A stretch of DNA of 64,000 nucleotides. It comes from Mimachlamys varia. Its lineage: Eukaryota > Mollusca > Bivalvia > Pectinida > Pectinidae. Under the pieces are notes generated by a model. It was given only the letters and a program-made list of their open reading frames with translations, did not search any database and was not told the DNA's origin. Below, piece after piece: positions 24,441 through 36,000 of the stretch (its first letter is position 1; each line of letters begins with the position of its first letter). A program made the translations under genes and the position numbers. The stretch covers positions 28,990,792 to 29,054,791 of the forward strand of contig OX392532.1 in assembly GCA_947623455.1 (NCBI GenBank). The letters run 5' to 3'.

Positions 24441-24700
24441 AGTTGGTTGTTTAGTTGGTTTGTTGTTTTTACGTCCTATTAACAACCAGGGTCATTTTAG
24501 GACGGCCTCCCGGTGTATGCGATTAAGGTGCGTGTGTTGAGAGCTTGTGTATTTGGAAGGCCATTGTATGTTCGTGTAAGCCTTTTTGCGATGATTTGGA
24601 TCTTTTGCCTATTTAAAGTGCTATCACACTGAACCCAGCGGAACATCCCACCCGGTCACATTATACTGAACACGGACGAAACGATGTCACCAGACGAGGG
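24441..24700 (+). mobile_element. SINE-like element
   Basis: Contains TTTTTACGTCCTATTAACAA followed by CCAGGGTCATTTTAGGACGG. From memory this closely matches a very common bivalve SINE-type sequence. A second short piece of the same motif (GTTTGCGTTTACGTCC) is present at about 54408. The boundaries are approximate. Confidence 0.5.
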
Positions 24701-25497
24701 CGATACTAAAGCACATATATTAAGAATTGTATTCGTACCACACTACATTGGTATCACGTGCGAAATCCATTTGAAATAAGTTGTTTTTTTCCTTGATACA
24801 GCAGTGGTCGCAGAAGTATATGGCATATTGTTTACTAATGGTCTAAACAGGAACACCAGTTATTGTTACTTAATGGACTGGCTTTTTGTTCCACTATCTA
24901 ATTACATAGCATGTTTTAAAGTTCGATTAAAACAAATCACTGGTCGTTTTATCATAACAGGCATGATATTTTTTTAAGAAATTATTTGGTTTTAGCAAAT
25001 ATAGCTATAGTCCTTTAACATACATTGCTTTTGCTTGGAGACTTACATAAAGCCCTACCGGGCGTTATTAAGTTTGATATCAGTAGCAATGTGTGTTATA
25101 AGACTGTCACAACATTCCCTAAACTGTTTATTACTTTCACCTACAGTTTGTTGGAACTGCTGTGCTTTATCTAATTACGTCGAACAGTTTTTGAACAGTA
25201 AATCAAGTTGCGGCAATGATAACTTCGATGGCGTCAAAATATAGATAAATTACTTCACATTATTGATCAATAACGTTACAATATTAAATGTTGTTAAAGT
25301 CTTCAACATTTGCCAGGACAATGCATTGCAATGGAAGGAAAGAAAGCAAATATCCTACGTTGATATCGTACAAGAATAACATTCAAATCAATAATGATAT
25401 AACGAATAAAGGTATATCAAGGGAAATACAGCATGCATTAGAAACAGTTTATAGTCATATGAATAGTAAATGTGTCATTTAGGTTTGAGATAAATCA
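24701..25497. other. No recognisable feature
   Basis: Two short chance frames only. Confidence 0.4.
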
Positions 25498-25578
25498 ATA
25501 ATACTGAAGTGTCAAAAGACCATAATCCGAACTCAAAATCTATTACACCAGGAACACAAATATAACCAAAAGATATGG
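25498..25578 (-). mobile_element. RptA 3' fragment, antisense
   Basis: AATACTGAAGTGTCAAAAGA, then CCATAATCCGAACTCAAAAT, ending near AACCAAAAGATATGG. Confidence 0.6.
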
Positions 25579-26370
25579 TAGTTCTCGCGACCTACTTACC
25601 ATCAATAGTAGATTGCGGGAAATAGTTCACTAGGTTGGTCCTAACACCTCGGGAAAACAGGTTTGACTATTGACTGAAAGGGCATGAATTAACCATTTTG
25701 TTGCCTTTAATTCAAAGGTAAAGAGTTGTGTAGCATGCCCGTCACTCTTTAAGTCATCGTTTGCCTTTGCTTCAAAATGGTTCTGTTAAATTTAGTATGT
25801 GCTTCGTATTACCCGGATCTCTCTAAACAGCTATATTCACATTCTGACAGCTTGTCAAAAATGTCTAACGGTCAGTAGATGTCTACAGTCCGAAAATGAT
25901 GTCTTCATATAAACACAACGCTTTAATCAACATCACACATAAGCTTGGGCACAATTGTTTCTAAGAGAAAACTTGTATAAGTTAATTAGTTAATTAAGTT
26001 AGACAAATAGTGTAACTAATTAATGGCAGTATATGCAATGTATATGATTAACCATGAAAAACATATTTTTTATGTAGAGAGCCAGGTACAATTACAGTTG
26101 TCTGTAAATTACATGAATATCAATTCATTAGATAGAATTACGTCCATGTAATGGTTTCCCCCTTATACTCTAACGACTTGAGTTAGTTTTGACGATATTT
26201 TGACTGTTATATGTATTTTCTCCGTCTTGTCAACAGTATCGTATATAAATGTTTCCTATTACCTGTATTTAATCATGTTGACTTTTATGAAATACCATGT
26301 CTCTTAATAACATTGATGTACTGTACTGTGCTGCCCTTTGATATTTTCTGCAAACCTTTACGCTACCTTG
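25579..26370. other. No recognisable feature upstream of the opsin promoter region
   Basis: AT-rich, with TAATTAGTTAATTAAG-type runs near 25980. No gene supported. Confidence 0.35.
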
Positions 26371-26379
26371 TTACTACAT

Positions 26380-26650
26380 ATGACAAATTCACGTTTGAGC
26401 CACGTTCCACACGGGCACGTGTAGCCTCTGTGGATGACCACACAGCGACACTCGCGTGAGCAGGAGCGCCCTCCAATCACATTCCAATGGGCTCCTGTGC
26501 GAACAACAAGGAAAAGCTTTACGATCACTGTGCACGCATTAAAGCTGCAATGACTGAACACCTGTAACAATGATATTTACCTCTAATACACATTATTGGT
26601 AAATATATGATATTCATATAAATCTATGTATAAGCTTGTTGCAGTGAACA
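26380..26650 (+). promoter_or_regulatory. Presumed opsin promoter region
   Basis: A locally GC- and CpG-richer island (about 26395-26550) stands out from AT-rich flanks. It contains two CCAAT motifs on the + strand (CCTCCAATCACATTCCAATGG, about 26471-26490). A TATAAAT at 26617-26623 lies about 200 bases before the opsin start codon. The transcription start is not visible; this is inference from position. Confidence 0.25.
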
Positions 26651-26815
26651 AATCCGCCGACACTCACCAGCATCGCGTGTCAATATTCGGGCTTACCGCT
26701 CTCAGCGGCGGCACAGGTACTGGGATTACATTGTATGGTACAACAGTTCTTCGCGACAAATGGCATCAGACTAGGAACAGCGTCGGACGGGAGGTACGCT
26801 TGTCAGTGAATCGCT

Positions 26816-27020
26816 ATGCAAACAATGGATAGACCTTGCTTTTGTACAGGGATACCAATTTACGAGGATTATTATGTGAACGATTCTAAACTTGCCTTAA
26901 ACACATCAATTGACCTGGCAACACATGTACATAAGAAAGATTTGACGGATTTAAATATATTTTCTTCCAAGCTTTCCCCAGTGGAGGATACACTTGTTGC
27001 CCTTTATCTTGGAGTCGTAG
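26816..27020 (+). CDS. Opn5-like: Opsin exon 1 (extracellular N-terminus and start of TM1)
   Basis: Encodes about 55 extracellular residues with two N-X-S/T sequons, then the first part of TM1 (DTLVALYLGVV). It ends at TCGTAG|GTACGT, phase 1. Two in-frame start codons exist, at 26816 (G at -3, C at +4) and 26825 (A at -3, G at +4); the second has the better context. The overlapping frame at 26626-26832 is in another phase and is probably 5' leader. Confidence 0.85.
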
Positions 27021-30000
27021 GTACGTATTTGTTTTAATTCATGAACACGAAACAAAACATTTCATGAGTTTTTTAATAGCTTTTAATGATCGATACTTCA
27101 GATTATCTGAACTTAATTTTATTATTAAATGAGACAAATTATTGAATGAATTGCTCGTCAATTTGAATTAAATGCTTCTTAATTGAAGATTTGATTATTT
27201 TTTGGGGATTTAAATGTTTCAATGACAAAGATCATTTAGGCTCCACGATTAACCACTGACGACACAGAAAACAATGCTTTATGTAGTCCCGCATTTTTAA
27301 ATCTAAAATATTAAAAAAAAACAGTTCAATGCTTGTCATGTGATGGATTTTGACCGATCATGCACGTTGACTTGCCTTGTTGTGGACGAGTCTATAATTA
27401 TTATCTATAAAAACCTGAATTTTCTTTGGAAACCACAATTCATTCATATATCATTAAATTGCTGCGATTTTTGGGAATTGAACCAGCATTTTTGGTTTAT
27501 AATATTCAGAATTTCAAAAATATTCCTATGATTTTTATGTGATTGATTTTGACTGATGTAAACGAAAACGCTTTTTTGGAAATCTATCAGTTGTCGTTTT
27601 TTTACGCTTACCGTCCTTGATACCAAACTGTCGTTTTCGCCCTGTTGTACGTTAAAAGCTATCACGATCACATTCATCAATCAACGTTTTACGCGCAGTA
27701 TTGAATTAGCAATGACAGTGCTGTCTGTGAAACAAATCCACAGTGTACCGAAATTCGATCATGTTTCTTATGCGGGTTCGTATTTTAGACATTTTAAAAC
27801 GAATAATTAAGATAGATATGGAAAATTAGATTTGGATAAGCTAAACATATATGAAACGCATTTAGCAACAGTTTCTTGAAATTAACACATCATACGGTAA
27901 GTGCTGTACAAAACGACTGAAATGGTTTGAAACACAGAATGCGTTAGCCATTATCATTTATCAATCCAATTCCATCACATGCATGGACATTCGTTGGGGT
28001 GCTGTGTAGTAAAGCGAAGAATCTTAAACACTTGCTACATTACTACAGACATTGATAAACTTAGATATTTAAAACCCATTGAACGATTGATGCACATGTC
28101 CATGCGCTTTTTATTATTCTAAAGTACAAACAGTCTGTAGACTTGAAGATTCGTATGTATTTACTGGCCTTTTCGATTTCTGAAGGTTTTAACATTTTCC
28201 GCTTAAATGCAGGTATATGATTGAAGTTTGCCAAAAATAAGTAAGGAACTACAAAATAACTCACAATTAAGGTTAAAACTAACTTATGCTACCATTATTG
28301 ACACTTTTCGTTATTCTGTTATAATGCATTGCCATGGGAATTAAATTTCTCTGGCAATATAAATACGTTCTCGCAACTCTCCTCATTGCCATTTTCAGAT
28401 TATCGGAAAAATAAATCGATGTCGACATTGCAATTGCTTGTTATAGCTTACATTATACTGTGTCCAAACAGGCTGTTTGCTTATATATCTTAAAACTGTC
28501 ACGATGCTGTAGAAATTTGTATTTTCTGGACATCTGAAACCTTTTTTTCGGGGTTGCTTAGATGATCTTGTAGATATTGGTAGTATGTTTTATTTTTAAA
28601 ATCTGTATTTACCAAAGCACTTATGTGAATGCTAAGACCATTACTCAGAGTAAAGGGCAGTTACGTTATCTATATTTTCATCGCGCAGCTAAAGAAAAAG
28701 GCTCCAGCCAATAGTAGTTCGGAGAATAATTATCATAAATGAGGCACAAATATCATGTATTTATACATTTTTACAGTTATTTGTTTGAAATAATTTCCCA
28801 GTTGGCAACATAAGAAAACTATGTTCTTTTGCGACCCTAGAAACTGAACATAGCAATGTATACTAACTCCATTTTAGCTTAAAAGGTCAAGGTTTTATTA
28901 TAAACCATAAACAGTCTAAGAAAAAACTAGATTTTACAGCCCTACCGCAACTGATTGAAGTTGCTTAGAACTTGGTTCAAATGTTTATTACAGGTATGGG
29001 GATAGCAGCTGATATACTTCCCTTGTAATATAGTCTACATGAAACTCCTACACTAGAGACATGCACTACTTTTTAAATGTACATATCCCAAACGAGTGAC
29101 AATTCACATGACAAACCTTAGTCTAATACATAGGACTGGTCTCTCTTTACTTACTGCGGAGCGAGTAACCGAAGCGAGATCAGCCGTGGCATCCGACGAT
29201 GATAAACAAAGTTAAATAAACGATATCCTAAGGTTGCGTAACGGATGAATAAATATACGCATCTTTATATATTGATGTGTTAAAAACGGAAAACCTCCGC
29301 TTACTTACAGAAATATGATGATTGTTATTACAAAACAAAAAGTTTAAAACTAGAAGTAGTTATAGATGTCAGGGAAAATGCCACACTTAATAATATCAAA
29401 ATTGATACCAATCACGTGTCACTTTTGTTCTAAATATAAAGATTATATACATGTATACTGTTCAGGCAAAACATTGGTTGATATTAAATTATTTGTTTAA
29501 AATTATCATTATTCACACCTGTTTAGTCGTTTAACAGACGATGATATAACAAGATACACAGACACTGATTCAAAATATGCCTGTTATCTCCGACAAAGGA
29601 GCCAATCATGTCAATTACAATGGCGGTTAATACACAATTGATGAACATTAAGTTCGATGATTATCTGTAATTTGTTTTCTTTGGAGACAAGCCTATTAAA
29701 TTATTCCTAGTATTTACCTATATTTAAACACTAATGCAATTATGAGAATAATAATCAAAAACAGAGAAACAAGATCGATACATGTTTTATTATCAAGTCA
29801 GTTAATGATGTCGCTTAAAAAGCCTTAAGGGAATGAGGAATGCTGAAAATGTTTGCTAGACGCGTTATGTGAAAGGTACAAGTGTTAATGCAGACTCGTC
29901 AAAAACAATTAGAGAATATTGAAGCGTCAACAAAACTATCATCTGAACTCAAAATCGATTAACGAAGGGCAAAATAAGAGCAAAAAAGGAAAATCTACAT

Positions 30001-33000
30001 GGAAACGCTTGTTAAATCAATGGCACACAAGCGGACAGTTGTTGGAGCCCTTAACGGGTTGTGAACAGTAACATAATGTATAAGTTAATTGTATACATAT
30101 GTCTATATTACCCCAATAACCCCTAAAGACAAATTTTAACTCTTCCAATCCAAAGGGTGAGATATGTCATTGTGACAATATACGGGCGAATTAATTACCG
30201 ACGTAACATCTTTCCACAGACAAATTACGAGTGAATCGGGATGTTGATGTTATCGACGAGCTGTCTGTGATTAACGGAGCTCTGAATTATCCTTGTACCG
30301 CAGTAGCTTTGATCAATATTCTGGAATCTGTGTACCATTAACAACGAAGATTTGCATACATATGTATCTAAGCCATAAAACTACAGACCATTTAGTTTCG
30401 CTGTCACACAGATGGCAGTGCTGAGTAATTGATTGGTTTCAATTTTACCCTTTAAAAAACTATAAGCCGAGTGCATACTGATGAAAAAACAGAAAATGGG
30501 GATATTCTATGTGAACACGTGCATATATCGATATTACAAAAAAAAAATAGATTTATAATTATCAAACGCTATGTTTCTACATCTTAGAATGTTACTCTAT
30601 TTATAATGTCTTAATCGATATAGAAATCAAATTAAGAATGTTTATTTCTACTGATGACGTAACACACACATGTGCTTAGGATTAATCATGAAAAGCAACT
30701 TCTTTTTTAAATCAAAATTAAATTTAAATGTAATCGCGACGACTTGTTCTGTCTTATGCAGTAACAGTCTCTAGTATTATCATTGCTTTACTCTTCATAT
30801 ATCACTAAATTCACGGTGACTGGTTATAATCGATGTTTGTGCATTTCACATTCTGTTTGTTATATTATACCAGTCCAGAATACAGCTCAGCCTCAAGGTC
30901 AAGCGCGGAAACTGCAAGTTCCCACATAAAGTAAATTATTCTGTATCATGAAATGATGGATACAAGAACCGGGATTACTCATTGATTTTGAAAAAAATGG
31001 GTGTACAAGTCTTTCATTTCGCTCGCCCAGATGTTCTATAACTTTCTTCTGATGTGTCGTAAGCATTAACTGAATTCTAATTTTGTTCTGTTGTAATGAA
31101 GCTGAAGCTGAATCAATCTGTTTTATTCCTCAGTGTTGCATCTCCTTCATCACAGGCTCAATACAATGGCGTGTTAATTGTAAGAATTACAATATCACAC
31201 ATGTATGTACATACATTGTATCTGTATATTAGTAGGCAGATTTGTTGTGATTGAGAATAATTGAAAATCAATTGCTTTAAAAAAGGATGTCATTTTCTTT
31301 CTTGACTTATCATTAATTCATCATTACCACATGCAATTCGGTTTGAGCATTGCATCCAGGTCTTGGCTTAACGTATTCATGCATACATACTCCAATACAT
31401 CACTGTCAAACCTATTATGGTAAAATTTAATATTTTCCCATTTCATGTACTTGCTTTTATATTGCGTAATGTGAATAACACTTAAGTCTACATTAAAATA
31501 GTGCAAAAAGATCACTAGGCAAGAGGATATTGCCACAAGCGTGATGTATATTCACTCTATTATCTATGTGCACTGGTACGTTGCTGCGATTTTGATGCTT
31601 TGTATCAATTAGGCTGTCTTCGACTGCACTTAAAAGGCAGTTTTCCCTAAAATGGTAGTGCCTGGCCAAGTAAACGGCTGAATGTCAAACCAATCAGTTG
31701 CTAGATTCTTAATTGAAGCTTGCACTTCTTCAGCAAATGCCCTAGTTTTTGTTTGACGACCAGAAAATGTGTTAAAATTGGCAATGGTATTAGTTCAGGG
31801 TAAAGGGAACTATCTTTTCTGATAAAAGATAAACGACATCAATTTCATAAAAAAAATCTCACGTCTTTGTTATTGATTTTCTGAAGAAACCATAAATGGC
31901 AAATCGGAAAAAAATTCTAATACCAGAAAGTACAATTAAACACTAAAACCTATTCAAAGTGACAACTTCGAAATTCGACACTGACGTAAAAGGCAACAAT
32001 TAACATAAATAAAAGAGAAAACAAAGGCATAAAACCTTAGCCCTTACAATAAATCAAAACGAAGTTTATTGCAATAGGACATATTATACTACCCCTGCTT
32101 TGCGATGCAGTTCTAAAATCGCCAGTTTATGTAACAGTTTCTGTATGGTGATCGTTTTAATAATAAGCATATTGATTAAAAGTAAGTGTCTTCTGCCTCA
32201 TCGATATCACACTCCATGTCAATCTGGGTCATATCCAAGTCCTCAAAGTGAGAACCGAGTCATCATTCTCTGTCACAGCAAGAAAGGAAACTAGCGAGAA
32301 TATACAGAAAAAAAGTCATTCTTAATATCATACAAAAATTCAAAATAGTTTTCAATGAGAACACGATTACTTCCATAGAGTTTGATCATTGTTTGATCAA
32401 TATTCTCATCAAATTTTATGGGAGACTGCACAAATATTGCCGACCAATTCAAGATCACAGAAAACAAATTTGATGAACATGACTAGAACACAATGCCGAC
32501 GTGTTGTCTGATCCCATTCAGTAGATAACGAATAACACGCAAGTATGTCAACAAGTGTAGTGGCAGCATTGGATACCAAACCATACTAGGTATGAGGGCT
32601 ACGGAAGTAATTAAGCAATGGACGGCTGTTGATAAAGTGAACATGTTTCGTGCTCAAAAAAACATCTTCATGGCATGTGTTTATTTTCATCTGACGTTTT
32701 CCTTTTTTTATACAATACATTAGCTGCTCGCAAGATATTTCTCTATGCTCACTTTGTTGTTGTAATACAAGGAACAAACTTACTTGGTATTATCTTCTGT
32801 TGTTCCTCAATGCAAAATCGATAAAGAAATTAAGACCATTAAAGTACATGAAACATGAGATTATTGATCGTTGAGCTTGAGGAAAGATCGCTGTTGTCAT
32901 CTTTATTTACGACATATTAGAAGTGTGCCACGAGATGTCTTTATTGCTTTTGACACAGAAAACCTCAACTGATCAGGCAAGCATTATGTATTCAAGTGTT

Positions 33001-36000
33001 CCAAGTAATCAGACACGGGTTATATCTTCAAGAGTTCACAATAATCAGACACGCGTTATATCTTCAAGTGTTCCAAGTATCAGCCACGCGTAATATCTTA
33101 AAGTGTTCCAAGTAATCAGCCACGCGTTATATCTTCAAGAGTTCGCAATAATCAGCCACGCGTTATATCTTCAAGTGTTCCAAGTAATCAGGCACGCATT
33201 ATATCCTCAAGTGTTCCAAGTAATCGGGCACGCGTTATGTCTTCAGTTGTTCCAAGTAATCAGGCACGCGTCATGTCTTCAAGTGACTAGGTAATCAGAC
33301 ACGCGTTATATCTTAAAGTGATCCAAGTAATCAGGCACGCCTTATGTCTTCAGGGTATCCAAGTAATCAGGCACGCGTTATGTATTCAAGTGTTCCAAGT
33401 AATCAGACATGATGGTATATGAAAGTATGCCTGCTTGTTGTTATTGAGTATGATGACTCGGTTCTCCCTTTGATGACTTGACGTTTACGTGAATGTGGGT
33501 TAGATTCACATTCGGGTGTCATCGATAAAGCAGAAGACGCGTACTCTCCCGGAACACCTGGTCTTATTCTATTGTACTTTTACAATGGTCTCCAAATCTG
33601 TTCTTTGATTATATTTCCCCCCTCTTTAGGCGATTTTGAGTTCAGATGATGATTTTGTTGACGCTTTGGTATTTTCTGGTTTTGTTCAATGTCAAAATAG
33701 TTTTACACAGGCAAATGTGTCTATCAATCAACATTTGTCTGTGAAAAGCTGACATAGCTGCCGTTCAATAGTTATTAATAGAACTGACAAAGGCAGCGCT
33801 GTTGATTGTATTACTTATTCTTAAAGAAGACATATATATACAAATCGGTAGCGTATTTTAATATCAAAACCTAAAATGCTCGTAATCAACCATTTTTGAT
33901 AAGAAACTTGTCAAAACTCATTTAAATATAAAAATATTGAGTGTCTGTCAGTTTGTATCGGTAGCGCGTGTCTTATATTATCCTAATGGTAAATAGCCTC
34001 CGGTCAATTACTTCAGACATTTTCAAATTATAAGTTGGATAACGATACAGTACAGGAATCCGAAATGTACAAAAGAAATTGGGCAGATACCGTAAAAGTT
34101 TAAACAAACGTAGGCATCAAATTTGAAATAAAGAAAACCTCACAAGAATAAAGAAAGAAAGAAATGGGAAACCACATAATTAAAGTATGACATTTACGGA
34201 TACATGCCTCAGCAATGATCGGGAGAAATCGGTGTCGATCATCGAAGTCTCGTAAAGATGGACGATTCAGAGAAGCGTTTTTCTTGCCATACACCTTCAA
34301 CAACTAAGGTTGAATAAAATATGATATTGGTTGAATGTTACGGTATATGCATCGTATAATTCAAGGGAGGTGGCTCAATAAAGATGTTGTTGGAAGGACT
34401 GTCCCACTACTAAAAGAACACAATACCACTCGCTAAGAAAAAAAGTGTTTATTAATTAGATAGTGGGCTATATCAAATGTTTTATATTCAGTTATCTATA
34501 TCTTAAAAAGACAATTAGTATTTGCACTACTCCATGTCAGCCTTACGTTTGTTGGAATGTGTAAAGTTGACCTAACACCTATCAAAAGCGCAACGTGTCA
34601 CGAGTTGTAGAGGGTTAAAGGTAGTGTACATGTAGTTGTTTTGAATTCCATAAGTACCACATGAATTGCTCAAGTTTACAATCATATTAGATTGAAATGA
34701 TAATATACAACATTTGATATAGCGGCCTCTCTAACAAACATATGCCACTCTAAAGCGCTTTACAGTACATAGATATACAAATCTTGTACAATCAATACAA
34801 TTAACACATACAGTTCTATTAGGCGCTAACTACTTTTCCTATACCACCTGGCTAATATATCCATATGTGTGTATGTATGTGTGTGTGCTGGAGATGAATT
34901 GTTTTAAAGATATGTTTTTATTCTTTTTTATTGCAGGTGCGACTTCAATTTTTCTGAATATGATGGTGTTATTTGTGTGCTTCAAGAAGCGACGGACACT
35001 GAAGTCAGTTGACTACTATATAGTGAACCTAGCCATCTGTGATCTGTTCCTTCCGCTGTTCGGGTTCCCTCTAGTGGTAACGTCGTCTTTACAACACCAG
35101 TGGCAGTTCGGACTGTATGGTACGATATCTGGTTTATTTCATTATAATGACACAGCAAAGGAGTTCTTTTTAATCTGAATCAAGGATCTTTGGATCAATT
35201 TTAAAACTAAAATCAAAATTTTAATATAAAAAAAAAGAAGAAAAAAAAACATACGGAAAATAAACCGTCAAGCTCATGGATATTGAGTCCAAAGCTTCAG
35301 TCTATTAGGTTGCTGCTTACGTAGTACCATACGCAGACCTAAAATATTTCATCGAAATTAATCCCCAATATAACTTTGAAAAAAGAATGGAATAACATAT
35401 TATATATATACGCACTGAAACCTAAGTACTTGATGTAAAGTCACGCATTTAGGTTTGGAATATTTTGAATGACGATCTGATTAGAAAGGATAATGATACT
35501 AAGGATAATTCTTTTGTAAATATCTTGGAGTCTAGTGAATGGTAAAGCATGCCAACGCCCATTTGGTCGTACAGAAAGCATTTAATCTTTTAATAAGACC
35601 AAACTGACAACATTAAAATACAAGACAAGGTAACAGTAGCAATTCTTCAAAGCAAATACAAAAAATGGAGTTGTGTATTATTTCCCTTCAATGTATTACT
35701 TCTAGCTCATAATAACATATTACAATGTATTTCAAATTGTGATGAAATATACATCTAAAATGAGTTATATGTCATTGTGTCTTTTTTATGTTCATGATAA
35801 ACTAACAGTCGAAATACTCAAGTGAATAATAGAGTCACAGTCAACGTTCTGCATAAGGTGTCATAACACGCGCCATTATCGAATGTGTCTGGCGTAACAA
35901 ATCCGCTGATCGCCAACTAGCACGATGGGGGTTCACACATATCTATTGGTCATGCGGTTTTTGCATGACGACCTTTCAATATCCCAAGCCTTTCATGTGT

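Larger units (their letters stand above)
27021..34936 (+). other. Opsin intron 1, 7.9 kb
   Basis: GT-AG intron (GTACGT ... TTTTTTATTGCAG). It holds RptA pieces at 29911, 32178 and 33433, a 36-bp minisatellite at 32968-33410, and otherwise AT-rich sequence with short chance frames. A 34760-34780 segment (CTAAAGCGCTTTACAGT) resembles SINE tails but is too short to call. Confidence 0.8.

Noticed and set aside
26626..26832. 68-codon frame just upstream of the opsin
   Set aside because: It overlaps the opsin start in another phase and has no recognisable motif; more likely 5' leader.
27246..27280. CTGACGA followed by GAAA, resembling a hammerhead core
   Set aside because: Only four bases separate the two motifs, so stem II cannot form.
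32968..33410. Regular repeat array resembling a CRISPR
   Set aside because: Units are contiguous with no unique spacers and lie inside a eukaryotic intron; it is a minisatellite.
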